Origin: Actinomycetes bacterium
GTDB lineage: Bacteria; Actinomycetota; Acidimicrobiia; Acidimicrobiales; UBA8190
Reading direction: 5' to 3'
Assembly (NCBI GenBank): GCA_021826725.1
Contig: JAKAYQ010000013.1
Location: 1 to 34,688 of the forward strand
Length of the DNA stretch: 34,688 bases
The notes beneath the pieces were generated by a model. The model did no database searches. It saw nothing but the letters and a program-made list of their open reading frames with translations, and was not told where the DNA came from. The translations under genes and the position numbers were made by a program. Positions 27,801 through 34,688 of the stretch are shown in pieces; position 1 is the stretch's first letter; each line of letters begins with the position of its first letter.

Positions 27801-30800
27801 GTAGATGTAGGCGGTGTCGCCGGCCGATCCGAGCCAGGCTGACAGGTTGGCCTCGGTGCCGGCGACGAAGGTGCCGTTGGCGATGTCGAGCGTGACGTTC
27901 TGGGAGAAGGTGCCGCCGCTGGGCATCTGCACCGTCAGCGACGCCGTGACGGCGACCGTGAGCTTCCCCCCGGCCTCGCCCAGGGTCACGACCGGAGCGG
28001 AGATGGCGATGTGACCCCCGGCCAGGCTGAGCTGCAGGCTGGTGACGCTGGCGGACAGTGCGAAGCTCCCGGCCGTCAGGTCGAAGCACCCCGACGCTGT
28101 CGCCGAGCCGGAGCTGCTGCCGAGGGCGAGCACCAGGCTGCCGTCGATGTCGAGCCACAGGTCGCCGGCGGTGGCGACGCTGCAGCCCGCGGGCGGCGTG
28201 CCGTTGCCGAGCGCCACGCTGTCGACCGAGACGGTGGCGCCACCGGCGGACAACGAGAACAGCGTGCCGCCGCCGGCGCCGGTGGCCGCCAGCTGGAACC
28301 TGACGACCCCGCTGGTATCGGTGAGCGTGCCGTTCAGCGCCGCGTCGAACGACACCTGGGGGGCCGGGCTCCACGCCTGGGCCTGGGCGGCGGCCACCTT
28401 CAGGGTCCAGTCCGACATGGAGGTGAGCGAGCCGGACAGGGTCAGCGACCCGAGCCCGTCCACGGCCATGGTGCCGGCCACCGTCAGCCCGCTCGTGCCG
28501 AGCGACACGCTGACGTCGGTGAACGTGACGGGGACGGTGGGGAACGGCGTGAACGGTCCGGGCAGGGGGCCGGGGGTGCACGCTCCGGGGGTGGCCTGCG
28601 TGCCCGCCTCGCAGGTGGTGATGTCGGCGGTGACCGTGCCGCTGGCGGTGCGGCTCAGCGTGCCCGAAAGGCCGATCTGTTGGCCGAACAGGGTGAGGTT
28701 GGTCACCGTCACGGTGGCGTCAAATGCGCCGCCGGTCGAGATCGACGCCGTCATCGACACGGTGGCGGGCGCCGAGGCGGGGATGGCGATGGCACCGGTG
28801 ACCGACAAGCCGAGGGTGCCGCTTGTGAACCCGAGCGACGCCGACGTGATCGAGCTCCCACCCGGCAGCTGCAGGAAGGGCAGCCCGGCGGGGGGTGTCA
28901 GGGTCGCGCTGAAGCTCGGGGTGGATCCCGGCGTCCACGAGCCGACGAAGGTGACGGTGCCGCCGGCAGGCAGGCGCACGCCAGCGGCGCCCAGCGCCGA
29001 GGCCACACCGGCCGGCGGGGTGTAGACGGCTGCGGCGTTGAACCCCGCTGCCAGGTCGATGGTGCCGAACGCCGGGTCGCCGGTGTCATAGCCGGGGACC
29101 GCCGCCGTCGAGTAGGCGAAGAACCCGGTGAGCGGCAAGCCGATCCCGCTCAGGTCGATGCCGGACGCGGCCACCAGCAGCGCGCCGCTGTCGTAGGTGA
29201 GGGTGACGGTGATCGGCGTGGTCCCGAGGGCGGCGATGCTCGCCTGGGCGCTGCCGTTCACCGAGAGCGGGCCGCCGATGCCGCCGGTCACGGCCAGCGA
29301 CACGAGGGTGAGGGTGAGCCCCGAGACCGGCGTGACCGACGGGGCCGAGCCTGGTGCCAGAGCGAAGGCGGCGGCGCCGGTGCGCAGGTCGAACGTGCCG
29401 ACGACACCGGCGTCGATCCCGGCCGCCCCGCCGACGGAAAGCGAGCCGTCCACGACGAGCGTCGGGTGCGCCGGGGTCGGCTGCTGCGCCGCGGCGGTCG
29501 ACCCGCAGGTCGGCGCGACGCCGTAGGCGAAGGCGACGCAGTCGAGGACCAGCGACAGGCCGGGGGCGGGTGTCCAGGCGACCAGGCCGGGGCTGCCCGC
29601 TCCCGACGTTCCCGGCGACGGGACGCCACCCGCCTCGAAGTCGTAGGTGACGCTCCCGCCCGTGGTGATCGACGCCGTCCCGGACAGGTCGAGGTACATC
29701 GACAGCGAGCTGAACGGCGCGAAGTGCACGGCAATGGATGCCAGCGCGAGCGTCCACGTGCCCGATGCATAGCTCCCGGTCAGCGTGACCGAGAGCGACG
29801 ATCCCGACGATGCCGTCACCGACGTCGGCTCGCCCAGCACGGCGGTGGCGCTCACCGTCAGGGCCGGGCCCGTGCCGCTGCCGCCGGCCAGCTTCACCGC
29901 GATGTTCTGCAGGGTCAGGCCGGGAACGGGAGTCACCGGGCCGGGAACGGACATGGTGACCGACCCGGCGATGGTGCCAGCGCTGCCGGCGGTCACCGCG
30001 AAGGTCAGCGACTGCGGGCCACCGGCGAACAGGTTGCCGACCGTCAGGGTGCCGCAGGCCGTGACCCCGGACCCCGACCCCGAGCCCGACCCGGTGCCGC
30101 CAGAGCCGGTCCCGCCGCAGGCGACGGTCCCCGGGGTGACCGTGACGGTGGCCTGGGCGTAGGGGCTGGCTCCAGCCGACGTGGCGGGGCCGAGGGTGAC
30201 GACGAGCTGCGGGGTCCCGCCGACGGTGGTGACGGTCAGGCCCAGGGCATAGGGGACCGACGGGTCGGGGATGCCGAAGGGGAGGGAGGTGACGGCCTCG
30301 GTCAGGTGGAACGAGGCGAAGCCGGAGATGGTGGCTGTGCCCGTGGGCGACGTCCCCGCCGCCGCGGTGACCGTCCCGACGTCGAAGCACAGGGCCCCGC
30401 CGGGGCCGAGCGACGGGGCGGCGAGGTGCCAGCCTGCGGGCAGGTCGAGCGTGCCGCCGGTCAGGCACAGCTCGGGTGCGCCGCCGGCGGTGGTGGCGTC
30501 GCTCAGCGCTCCGGTCAGCGATGCACCACCGATCGTCTGGCCGAACAGCGCCACGGTGGCGCCGGTGACGGGGAGGGCCGCGGTGGGCGAGCAGGCGCCC
30601 GACTCCGCCTTCAGGTCGACAGACACGGTGCCCAGCGCCATCCCCCCGACGGTGGCGGTGAACGCCAGGGTCGCAGGCGTGGTGGTGGATCCGCGCGTGG
30701 CCACCGTCCAAGCAGCGGCGAACGCCGCCGAGCACGCGCTGGGCGGCGTGTAGGGGCCGGCCGACCCGATCGACCCGGCGATCTCCTGCACCGATGCCGG

Positions 30801-33800
30801 CACGAACGTGGCGAACAGGTCGGTCGACGCAGCCGGCGTCGCGGTCACGCACGTGGCGGTGGCGGTGCCCGCTGCCTCAGCCACCAGGGCGACGGCGGTG
30901 CACCCGGCCACGGCCGGGCCGGTCGCGCTGGCGGTGGTGAAGGAGACGGTGCCAGCCGGAGTGACGGCGGAGCCGGCCGAGGTGTCCGTCACGGTCGCGA
31001 CCACATCGACCTTGGTGGCGTCGGCGGTGTCCGGCGCAACGGTGGCCGAGGTCGACGTGGTCGCCGGCGTCACGGTGATCGACGCGGTGGTGGCCACGCT
31101 GGCGGCGTAGATACCGCCGGCGTCCGCGTAGCTGGCGCCGACCGTGGCGCCCGGCGCAGGCAGGGTCACCGCCGTCGGGCACGTCGCCGTCCCGTCGGAC
31201 ACGGCCACGTTCTGGCAGACCGCGACACCGCCGTCGACGGGAGCGGCCCCGTCCACGGTGAAGTCGACCGTCCCCTCGGTGACGGTGGCGGTGCCCGAGG
31301 CGGGGGCGACCGTCGCCGTGAGCAGCAGCGGCTCGCCGTACGGCGCGCCGGCCACCCCGACGGCTACGCCGGCGGCGGTCTGCGCACCGGCGGTGGTCGT
31401 CGTCGCGGCGCCGCCGACCAGGTAGTAGAGCGGTGTGGCGGTGCTGGTGGAGGGTTGGGTCTGCGGATCGGTGTGGTCGGCGGTGCCCGTGTCGTAGGTC
31501 GCGGTGACGCTGACGCTGGTACCCGAGGGTGGCACGAACGTGCAGGTTGCTGTCCCGGACGTGGCGGTGGCAGCGGTGAGCGTCAGGTCGGAGCACGAGG
31601 AGCCCGACGGCGAGCTGATCGAATTGCCGTTGGCGGAGAAGGTGACGAGGCCGCTCGGGCCGACGGTGCCGGCGGTGTCCGCGACGGTGGCGGTGACCGT
31701 GACTGCCATCCCGGCCTTCACCTGGATGGGGTGGTCCTGGGCGGTGCTCGGGCTGAGGCTGGTCGTGGTCGGATCGGCGCCGACGGTGTAGGTCGCCGGC
31801 GGGCTCGAGGTCACCGTCGTCCAGTTGCCGCAGTCCGCCGCGTCGGTCGCGCCCGCCGGGGCGCCCGCCGGGCAGTACACAGCCTCGTACTCGAGCGTCC
31901 CGAGGGCCGAGGGGGCTGGGGACGGCGTGCACGACGCGACGGCGCTGGTCGCGCCCGCCACGGGGACCACGTCACTCGACCCGCTGCAGCCGGGGACCGG
32001 CGTGGCCGCGCCCGTCGCCGGGTCGACCTGCTCCAGCTCGACCGCGCCGGCCGGCGCGACGCCGGTGTTGCTGGTGTCGGTGAGCGTCACCTGCACGGTG
32101 ACCGGCACCCCGATGCTGGCCACGCCGCCCGCGGGGGCGAAGGCCAGCGACGTCCCGACGCTGGCCGGGGTGACGGAGAGAGGGACGAGCTTGCCGGCCA
32201 TGGTCGTCGCGGTGACGCCGGTGGACGAGTTGCTCGGCTCCGTCTCGGCGCCGCCGCTGTAGATCGCCTCGACGTACTGGTCGGCCACTTGCGGGGTGAA
32301 GGTGCACGCCCCGCCCGAGCCGCCGGCGGTGACCGGCTCGGTTCCCGTCGGGGTGGTGCCGGTGGCGCCGGACCCGCCGGTGCCGGCACACGGCACCGGG
32401 GCGATCGCCGTGCCGGTGGCGCCGGCGTACCAGTAGGTGACGGTGCCGGGGTCGGGGTCGCTCGACGGCAGCCCGGCAGTGCTGGCCTGCACGGTGACCT
32501 GGGTGCCGTAGGGTCCCGAGGTGCCGGTGAGGGCGCTCACCGTCGTGGTCGTGGGGTTCTTCGGGCTGAGGTAGCAGCCACCGGTGCCGGAGGTGCTCGC
32601 GGTGGTGCACGTCGGCGTTCCCGACGAGGAAACGGCGTTGTCGGTGTTCCCGCCGAACGACGCCGTGAACGTGTAGGCGGTCCCCGGAACGGGATTGGCG
32701 AAGGTGCACGACACCTGGGCGGGGTTCGACGGGCCAGCCGGGATCGTGACTGCACCGCCGGTGCACGGGTCGACCGGTGTCGACGATGCCGGCGTGGTGT
32801 CGTCGAACGTCACGGTGGCCCCGCCGACACCGAGGTAGCCGGCCGCCGTGGACGCCGACCATCCCACGGTGGTGGAGAGGGTGAGCTCGCCGGTCCCGGT
32901 CACCGGCGTCGTCGTGACCCCTGCGGTGGTGGTGGGAGCGGGGACCACTGCCAGGGTGACCGGCCCCATCGTCTGTGATGCGATGGTGGCGTCGCCGCCG
33001 TAGGTCGCGGTGTAGGTCGGCGGGGTCGCGCCTGGTGGGGCGATGATGGCGATGGAGCAGCTGGCCGACCCGTTCGACACCGTCGCCGTGCACGACGACG
33101 CGCCGGTGGTGCCGCTGCCTGTCGGGTACGGCGACGTGTTGCCGGTGACGGTGACGGTGACCGTCCCGTCGGGCGCCGGGCTGCCGCCGCCCGACACCGT
33201 GGCCGTGAAGGACGTCGACGCCCCGACGACGGCCGTCGTCGTGCCGACGCCGACGGTGGCCACGGCCAGGTCCCACGAGACGACCGCGGCGCCGTCACCG
33301 GTGTGCACACCGCCGGAGGACGTGGCGACCGAGAACAGCGCGCCGTCCGCGCCGTTGGACCCGCCGCCACCACCGCCACCCGAGCTGTCCAGGCCGCCGC
33401 CGCCGCCGCCACCGCCGCCGGCCCATCCGCCACCACCACCACCGCCACCGCCACCGACGGTGCCGGTGATGAAGCTCGAGTACCCACCGCCGCCTCCGCC
33501 GCCGGTACCGCCGCCTCCGGAGGCGATCGACCCGTTGCCGCCGCCGCCGCCGCTGGAACCGGCGGTGCAGCTCCCGCCGCCCTGCCCCGTGCCCACCGTG
33601 TCCTGGTTGCCGCCCGAGCCGGCGTTCTGGCCGCCGCCGCCCGGGCAGCTCCCCGAGCCCGACGTGTTGTTCTGCCCGTACCCGCTGGTGACCCCGCCCG
33701 GTCCGCCGTCGTCGGGGTTGGCGCCGGCACCGTACCCGCCGCAGCCCCCGCCGCCGCCGGCGGCAGCTGCGAGGGTGCCGCCGATCCACAGCTCTGTGCC

Positions 33801-34400
33801 GGCACCGCCGCCGCAGCCGGCATCGTGGCCACCGGCCCCGGAACCGCCGTTGTCGTTGCCGCCACCGGGATCACCGGCGCTCTGGCCCGACGTGGTGCTG
33901 CCGACGTCGAGGGTCAGCGTGGTCCCGGCAGCGGAGACGACCGCGCCCGAGACCTCCCCGCCGTCGCCGCCGACGCCGCTCCACGAGCCATCCGAGCCAC
34001 CTTGCGCACCGAACAGGCTGACGGTGACGGTGCCGACACCGGCGGGAACGGCCAGGGTCTGCGACGACCCCGTGTACCCGTAGGTGCACTGCATCGCCTC
34101 GCCCGACGGGCTGGCCGCGGCGGGCACCTCGGCGCAGGCCGACCCGAGCTGGGCGATGCTCTCCGCCTCCACGGCACGGCGCGGGCTCGTCGGCACCGCT
34201 GTCGGCGCGGTGGCGACCGCACGTCCCTGGGGCCCCGGCGGTGCGACCTGGCCGGGCAGGGTCGACACGACCCCGAGGGCCGCCGCCGCCAGGCTCAGGC
34301 CCACGGCCCGCATCACGGCGTGCCGGCGGCCCGCAGGTCGCGCCGCGCAAGCCGGCAATGCCGGCTGGTCAGCGCACACCCAGGGTCGATTGTCGCGCAT
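24858..34400 (-). CDS. Giant (~3,180 aa) secreted surface protein: signal sequence, Gly-rich domain, Ig-like (Big_3-type) repeats, long beta-rich repeat region, Kelch propeller, C-terminal TM and short basic tail
   Basis: Signal-like AVGLSLAAAALGVVSTLPG; TLAVPAGVGTVTVSLFGAQGG then Gly-rich; repeated Ig-like units; Kelch SSAELYDPSTGTWS units; C-terminal LAVVLGAVAGALVLAAAAIFALVGRRRRLA. An alternative start is M at 34313. Confidence 0.85.
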   Translation of the reverse strand: MRDNRPWVCADQPALPACAARPAGRRHAVMRAVGLSLAAAALGVVSTLPGQVAPPGPQGRAVATAPTAVPTSPRRAVEAESIAQLGSACAEVPAAASPSGEAMQCTYGYTGSSQTLAVPAGVGTVTVSLFGAQGGSDGSWSGVGGDGGEVSGAVVSAAGTTLTLDVGSTTSGQSAGDPGGGNDNGGSGAGGHDAGCGGGAGTELWIGGTLAAAAGGGGGCGGYGAGANPDDGGPGGVTSGYGQNNTSGSGSCPGGGGQNAGSGGNQDTVGTGQGGGSCTAGSSGGGGGNGSIASGGGGTGGGGGGGYSSFITGTVGGGGGGGGGGWAGGGGGGGGGLDSSGGGGGGGSNGADGALFSVATSSGGVHTGDGAAVVSWDLAVATVGVGTTTAVVGASTSFTATVSGGGSPAPDGTVTVTVTGNTSPYPTGSGTTGASSCTATVSNGSASCSIAIIAPPGATPPTYTATYGGDATIASQTMGPVTLAVVPAPTTTAGVTTTPVTGTGELTLSTTVGWSASTAAGYLGVGGATVTFDDTTPASSTPVDPCTGGAVTIPAGPSNPAQVSCTFANPVPGTAYTFTASFGGNTDNAVSSSGTPTCTTASTSGTGGCYLSPKNPTTTTVSALTGTSGPYGTQVTVQASTAGLPSSDPDPGTVTYWYAGATGTAIAPVPCAGTGGSGATGTTPTGTEPVTAGGSGGACTFTPQVADQYVEAIYSGGAETEPSNSSTGVTATTMAGKLVPLSVTPASVGTSLAFAPAGGVASIGVPVTVQVTLTDTSNTGVAPAGAVELEQVDPATGAATPVPGCSGSSDVVPVAGATSAVASCTPSPAPSALGTLEYEAVYCPAGAPAGATDAADCGNWTTVTSSPPATYTVGADPTTTSLSPSTAQDHPIQVKAGMAVTVTATVADTAGTVGPSGLVTFSANGNSISSPSGSSCSDLTLTAATATSGTATCTFVPPSGTSVSVTATYDTGTADHTDPQTQPSTSTATPLYYLVGGAATTTTAGAQTAAGVAVGVAGAPYGEPLLLTATVAPASGTATVTEGTVDFTVDGAAPVDGGVAVCQNVAVSDGTATCPTAVTLPAPGATVGASYADAGGIYAASVATTASITVTPATTSTSATVAPDTADATKVDVVATVTDTSAGSAVTPAGTVSFTTASATGPAVAGCTAVALVAEAAGTATATCVTATPAASTDLFATFVPASVQEIAGSIGSAGPYTPPSACSAAFAAAWTVATRGSTTTPATLAFTATVGGMALGTVSVDLKAESGACSPTAALPVTGATVALFGQTIGGASLTGALSDATTAGGAPELCLTGGTLDLPAGWHLAAPSLGPGGALCFDVGTVTAAAGTSPTGTATISGFASFHLTEAVTSLPFGIPDPSVPYALGLTVTTVGGTPQLVVTLGPATSAGASPYAQATVTVTPGTVACGGTGSGGTGSGSGSGSGVTACGTLTVGNLFAGGPQSLTFAVTAGSAGTIAGSVTMSVPGPVTPVPGLTLQNIAVKLAGGSGTGPALTVSATAVLGEPTSVTASSGSSLSVTLTGSYASGTWTLALASIAVHFAPFSSLSMYLDLSGTASITTGGSVTYDFEAGGVPSPGTSGAGSPGLVAWTPAPGLSLVLDCVAFAYGVAPTCGSTAAAQQPTPAHPTLVVDGSLSVGGAAGIDAGVVGTFDLRTGAAAFALAPGSAPSVTPVSGLTLTLVSLAVTGGIGGPLSVNGSAQASIAALGTTPITVTLTYDSGALLVAASGIDLSGIGLPLTGFFAYSTAAVPGYDTGDPAFGTIDLAAGFNAAAVYTPPAGVASALGAAGVRLPAGGTVTFVGSWTPGSTPSFSATLTPPAGLPFLQLPGGSSITSASLGFTSGTLGLSVTGAIAIPASAPATVSMTASISTGGAFDATVTVTNLTLFGQQIGLSGTLSRTASGTVTADITTCEAGTQATPGACTPGPLPGPFTPFPTVPVTFTDVSVSLGTSGLTVAGTMAVDGLGSLTLSGSLTSMSDWTLKVAAAQAQAWSPAPQVSFDAALNGTLTDTSGVVRFQLAATGAGGGTLFSLSAGGATVSVDSVALGNGTPPAGCSVATAGDLWLDIDGSLVLALGSSSGSATASGCFDLTAGSFALSASVTSLQLSLAGGHIAISAPVVTLGEAGGKLTVAVTASLTVQMPSGGTFSQNVTLDIANGTFVAGTEANLSAWLGSAGDTAYIYYASAPQNGFATGDPTLGPIDLAQGLTFAVAISLPTSATAALQTVGLDVPSGSSLAAVGTANFAADVYTLRISFALGKNGATLFSAGSVALVLDTGYLQVQLSPSSVSFGVGMTATLDLPSAMAGDPSSAVALDGQLTVGENAGTPSVTISLSVGDCAGGTGPGWTNAFGIPGLTVQCAALQVGVTDIFPYVTGGFEGTITSLPGVIANVVGYQDGAPITFAFNLDPFLLDISIGTKSSGTPALEPLAAFGQGSLIQVDFAQLYIAPQGATVGQTVYPAGLGLGFQAVIAGVSVDVLADVGLSPPSINFTGAVSQISLGSLSIGPVILTLAASVSPPSFELKFDGTLSLGPGSVQIGPALQVGGSFAASVEIDVSTSGISAFIWGSLSLQVGVYLPGAVCYWDGWAPYPCDYYWSYTGFSATLGKTGFSLDSSGLTLEADGYTVTFGFNGSVSVSAYVHTMPVAGSAPARTHLRPGTGGRRSPAMALLTAAYFGGGSGNGPAGSAPSGGPGGVPGNGPGPVVPLGRAVLLPGPPPGSVSASASGSGPGAAPGGVRVVPAGAGTVDGSWAPTSAMRAGRAFPAAATLGDGEVLVAGGATGSQVLSSAELYDPSTGTWSRTGSMTSPRVGAAATVLRDGDVLVVGGLGPDHQPLASAELYDPSTGTWSATGSMATPRAFTGLAVVAGGRVLVAGGLGAGHHPLASAELYDPSAGTWSATGAMHDARAFAAVAALPGGGALAAGGMGARGGALASAERYDAGTGTWRSAGTLDQPRMMSSAAALPDGQVVVVGGGFDADTYDPATGGWSRSAGMASPVVLPAVAVLHSGDVLVAGGTSGRSSVSSAEVLDPATGQWTGAGSLAAPVTGPAVGVLRSGTVLVAGGATQSPGAGRVPVLASRTAAALYTPGGAAASVPVPGGFAPPPATVSPPGRGDLAVVLGAVAGALVLAAAAIFALVGRRRRLAAAAGGGDDEPGPSGTGFAG
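25075..26115 (-). repeat. Kelch-type repeats (about 6-7 blades, ~50 aa each) in the C-terminal part of the giant protein
   Basis: Recurrent (A/S)SAELYDPSTGTWSxTGSMxxPRxxxxxxVLxxGxVLVAGG. Confidence 0.85.
33300..34110 (-). repeat. Glycine-rich low-complexity domain following the signal sequence of the giant protein
   Basis: GGGG-rich translation (GGGGGGYSSFITGTVGGGGGGGGGGWAGGGGGGGGGLDSSGGGGGGG). Confidence 0.9.
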
Positions 34401-34409
34401 TGTCGGCCG

Positions 34410-34415
34410 GATTGT
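34410..34415 (-). promoter_or_regulatory. Candidate -10 TACAAT 10 nt before the ATG at 34400 (possible leaderless start of the giant gene)
   Basis: Minus strand reads TACAAT-CCGGCCGACA-ATG; no clear -35. Confidence 0.35.
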
Positions 34416-34544
34416 ACGGCAGGTGTGTGCGGTAGCGCAGGTTTGCCGATTGGAAGCGTCGGGCTCGGACGCCTCGCTCCAGGGAGTCGACCTGCCGGTC
34501 CGGAGCCGACCGGAGCGGATCGCGATCGTGAGCTGGACGGGGAA

Positions 34545-34585
34545 GCCCGCCCGGGCCGCCGCGCCAGCGGCGGGCCCGGGCGGGC
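34545..34585 (-). terminator. Very stable hairpin after the upstream surface-protein gene
   Basis: GCCCGCCCGGGCCGCCGC-GCCA-GCGGCGGGCCCGGGCGGGC; 18-bp stem with one bulged base; about 10 nt after the stop at 34596; no real U-tract. Confidence 0.6.
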
Positions 34586-34595
34586 GGGGTGAAGA

Positions 34596-34688
34596 TCAGC
34601 CGGTGTAGGTGAACTGGTCGCCCGATACCAGCGCGCTCGGCCCGTTGGGTCCGAGCACCGTCACGTCGGCCGGTCCCGCAGCCGCGCC
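34596..34688 (-). CDS. C-terminal end of a second surface-type protein (IPT/TIG-like ending), truncated by the window
   Basis: Translation ...AAAGPADVTVLGPNGPSALVSGDQFTYTG* resembles the end of an IPT/TIG domain (VTVxGPxGxSAxxxxDQFTYT). Confidence 0.6.
   Translation of the reverse strand, partial: GAAAGPADVTVLGPNGPSALVSGDQFTYTG

Noticed and set aside
24372-27842. 1,156-aa plus-strand ORF (and 449/406-aa neighbours)
   Set aside because: Antisense to the Kelch/beta-repeat part of the giant gene; low-complexity shadow translation.
28011-32978. 1,655-aa plus-strand ORF
   Set aside because: Fully antisense to the giant minus-strand gene; Arg/Gly/Ala/His low-complexity translation typical of the shadow frame of a GC-rich gene; no domains recognisable.

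Overview
The window is 34.7 kb of very high-GC actinobacterial-type chromosome, probably Acidimicrobiia-like (lineage is inference). It is mostly housekeeping genes on the minus strand: mdh, metF, an RDD membrane protein, a purN-purH-folD operon, sucC-sucD with a stand-alone B12-binding protein, a UvrD/PcrA helicase, an L,D-transpeptidase, guaB3-guaA and a NUDIX hydrolase. Two parts stand apart. The first is a plus-strand cluster matching decaprenyl-phosphoryl-arabinose synthesis (UbiA/Rv3806c-like, DprE1-like, DprE2-like). The second is a roughly 3,180-aa secreted, surface-anchored protein with Gly-rich, Ig-like, unclassified beta-repeat and Kelch regions plus a C-terminal TM. It is followed at the window edge by the end of another IPT/TIG-type surface protein. 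No RNA genes, CRISPR arrays, mobile elements or recognisable defence systems were seen. The strongest hunt results are: (1) the DprE1/DprE2 junction, where codon-position composition indicates the coding frame switches and would give an in-frame DprE1-linker-DprE2 fusion; (2) several intergenic minisatellites with a 17-bp period, at least two with related unit sequences; (3) a 25-bp repeat in the helicase leader that contains in-repeat start codons; (4) the architecture and internal duplication of the giant protein; (5) an Ala at the position equivalent to the benzothiazinone-target Cys of DprE1.
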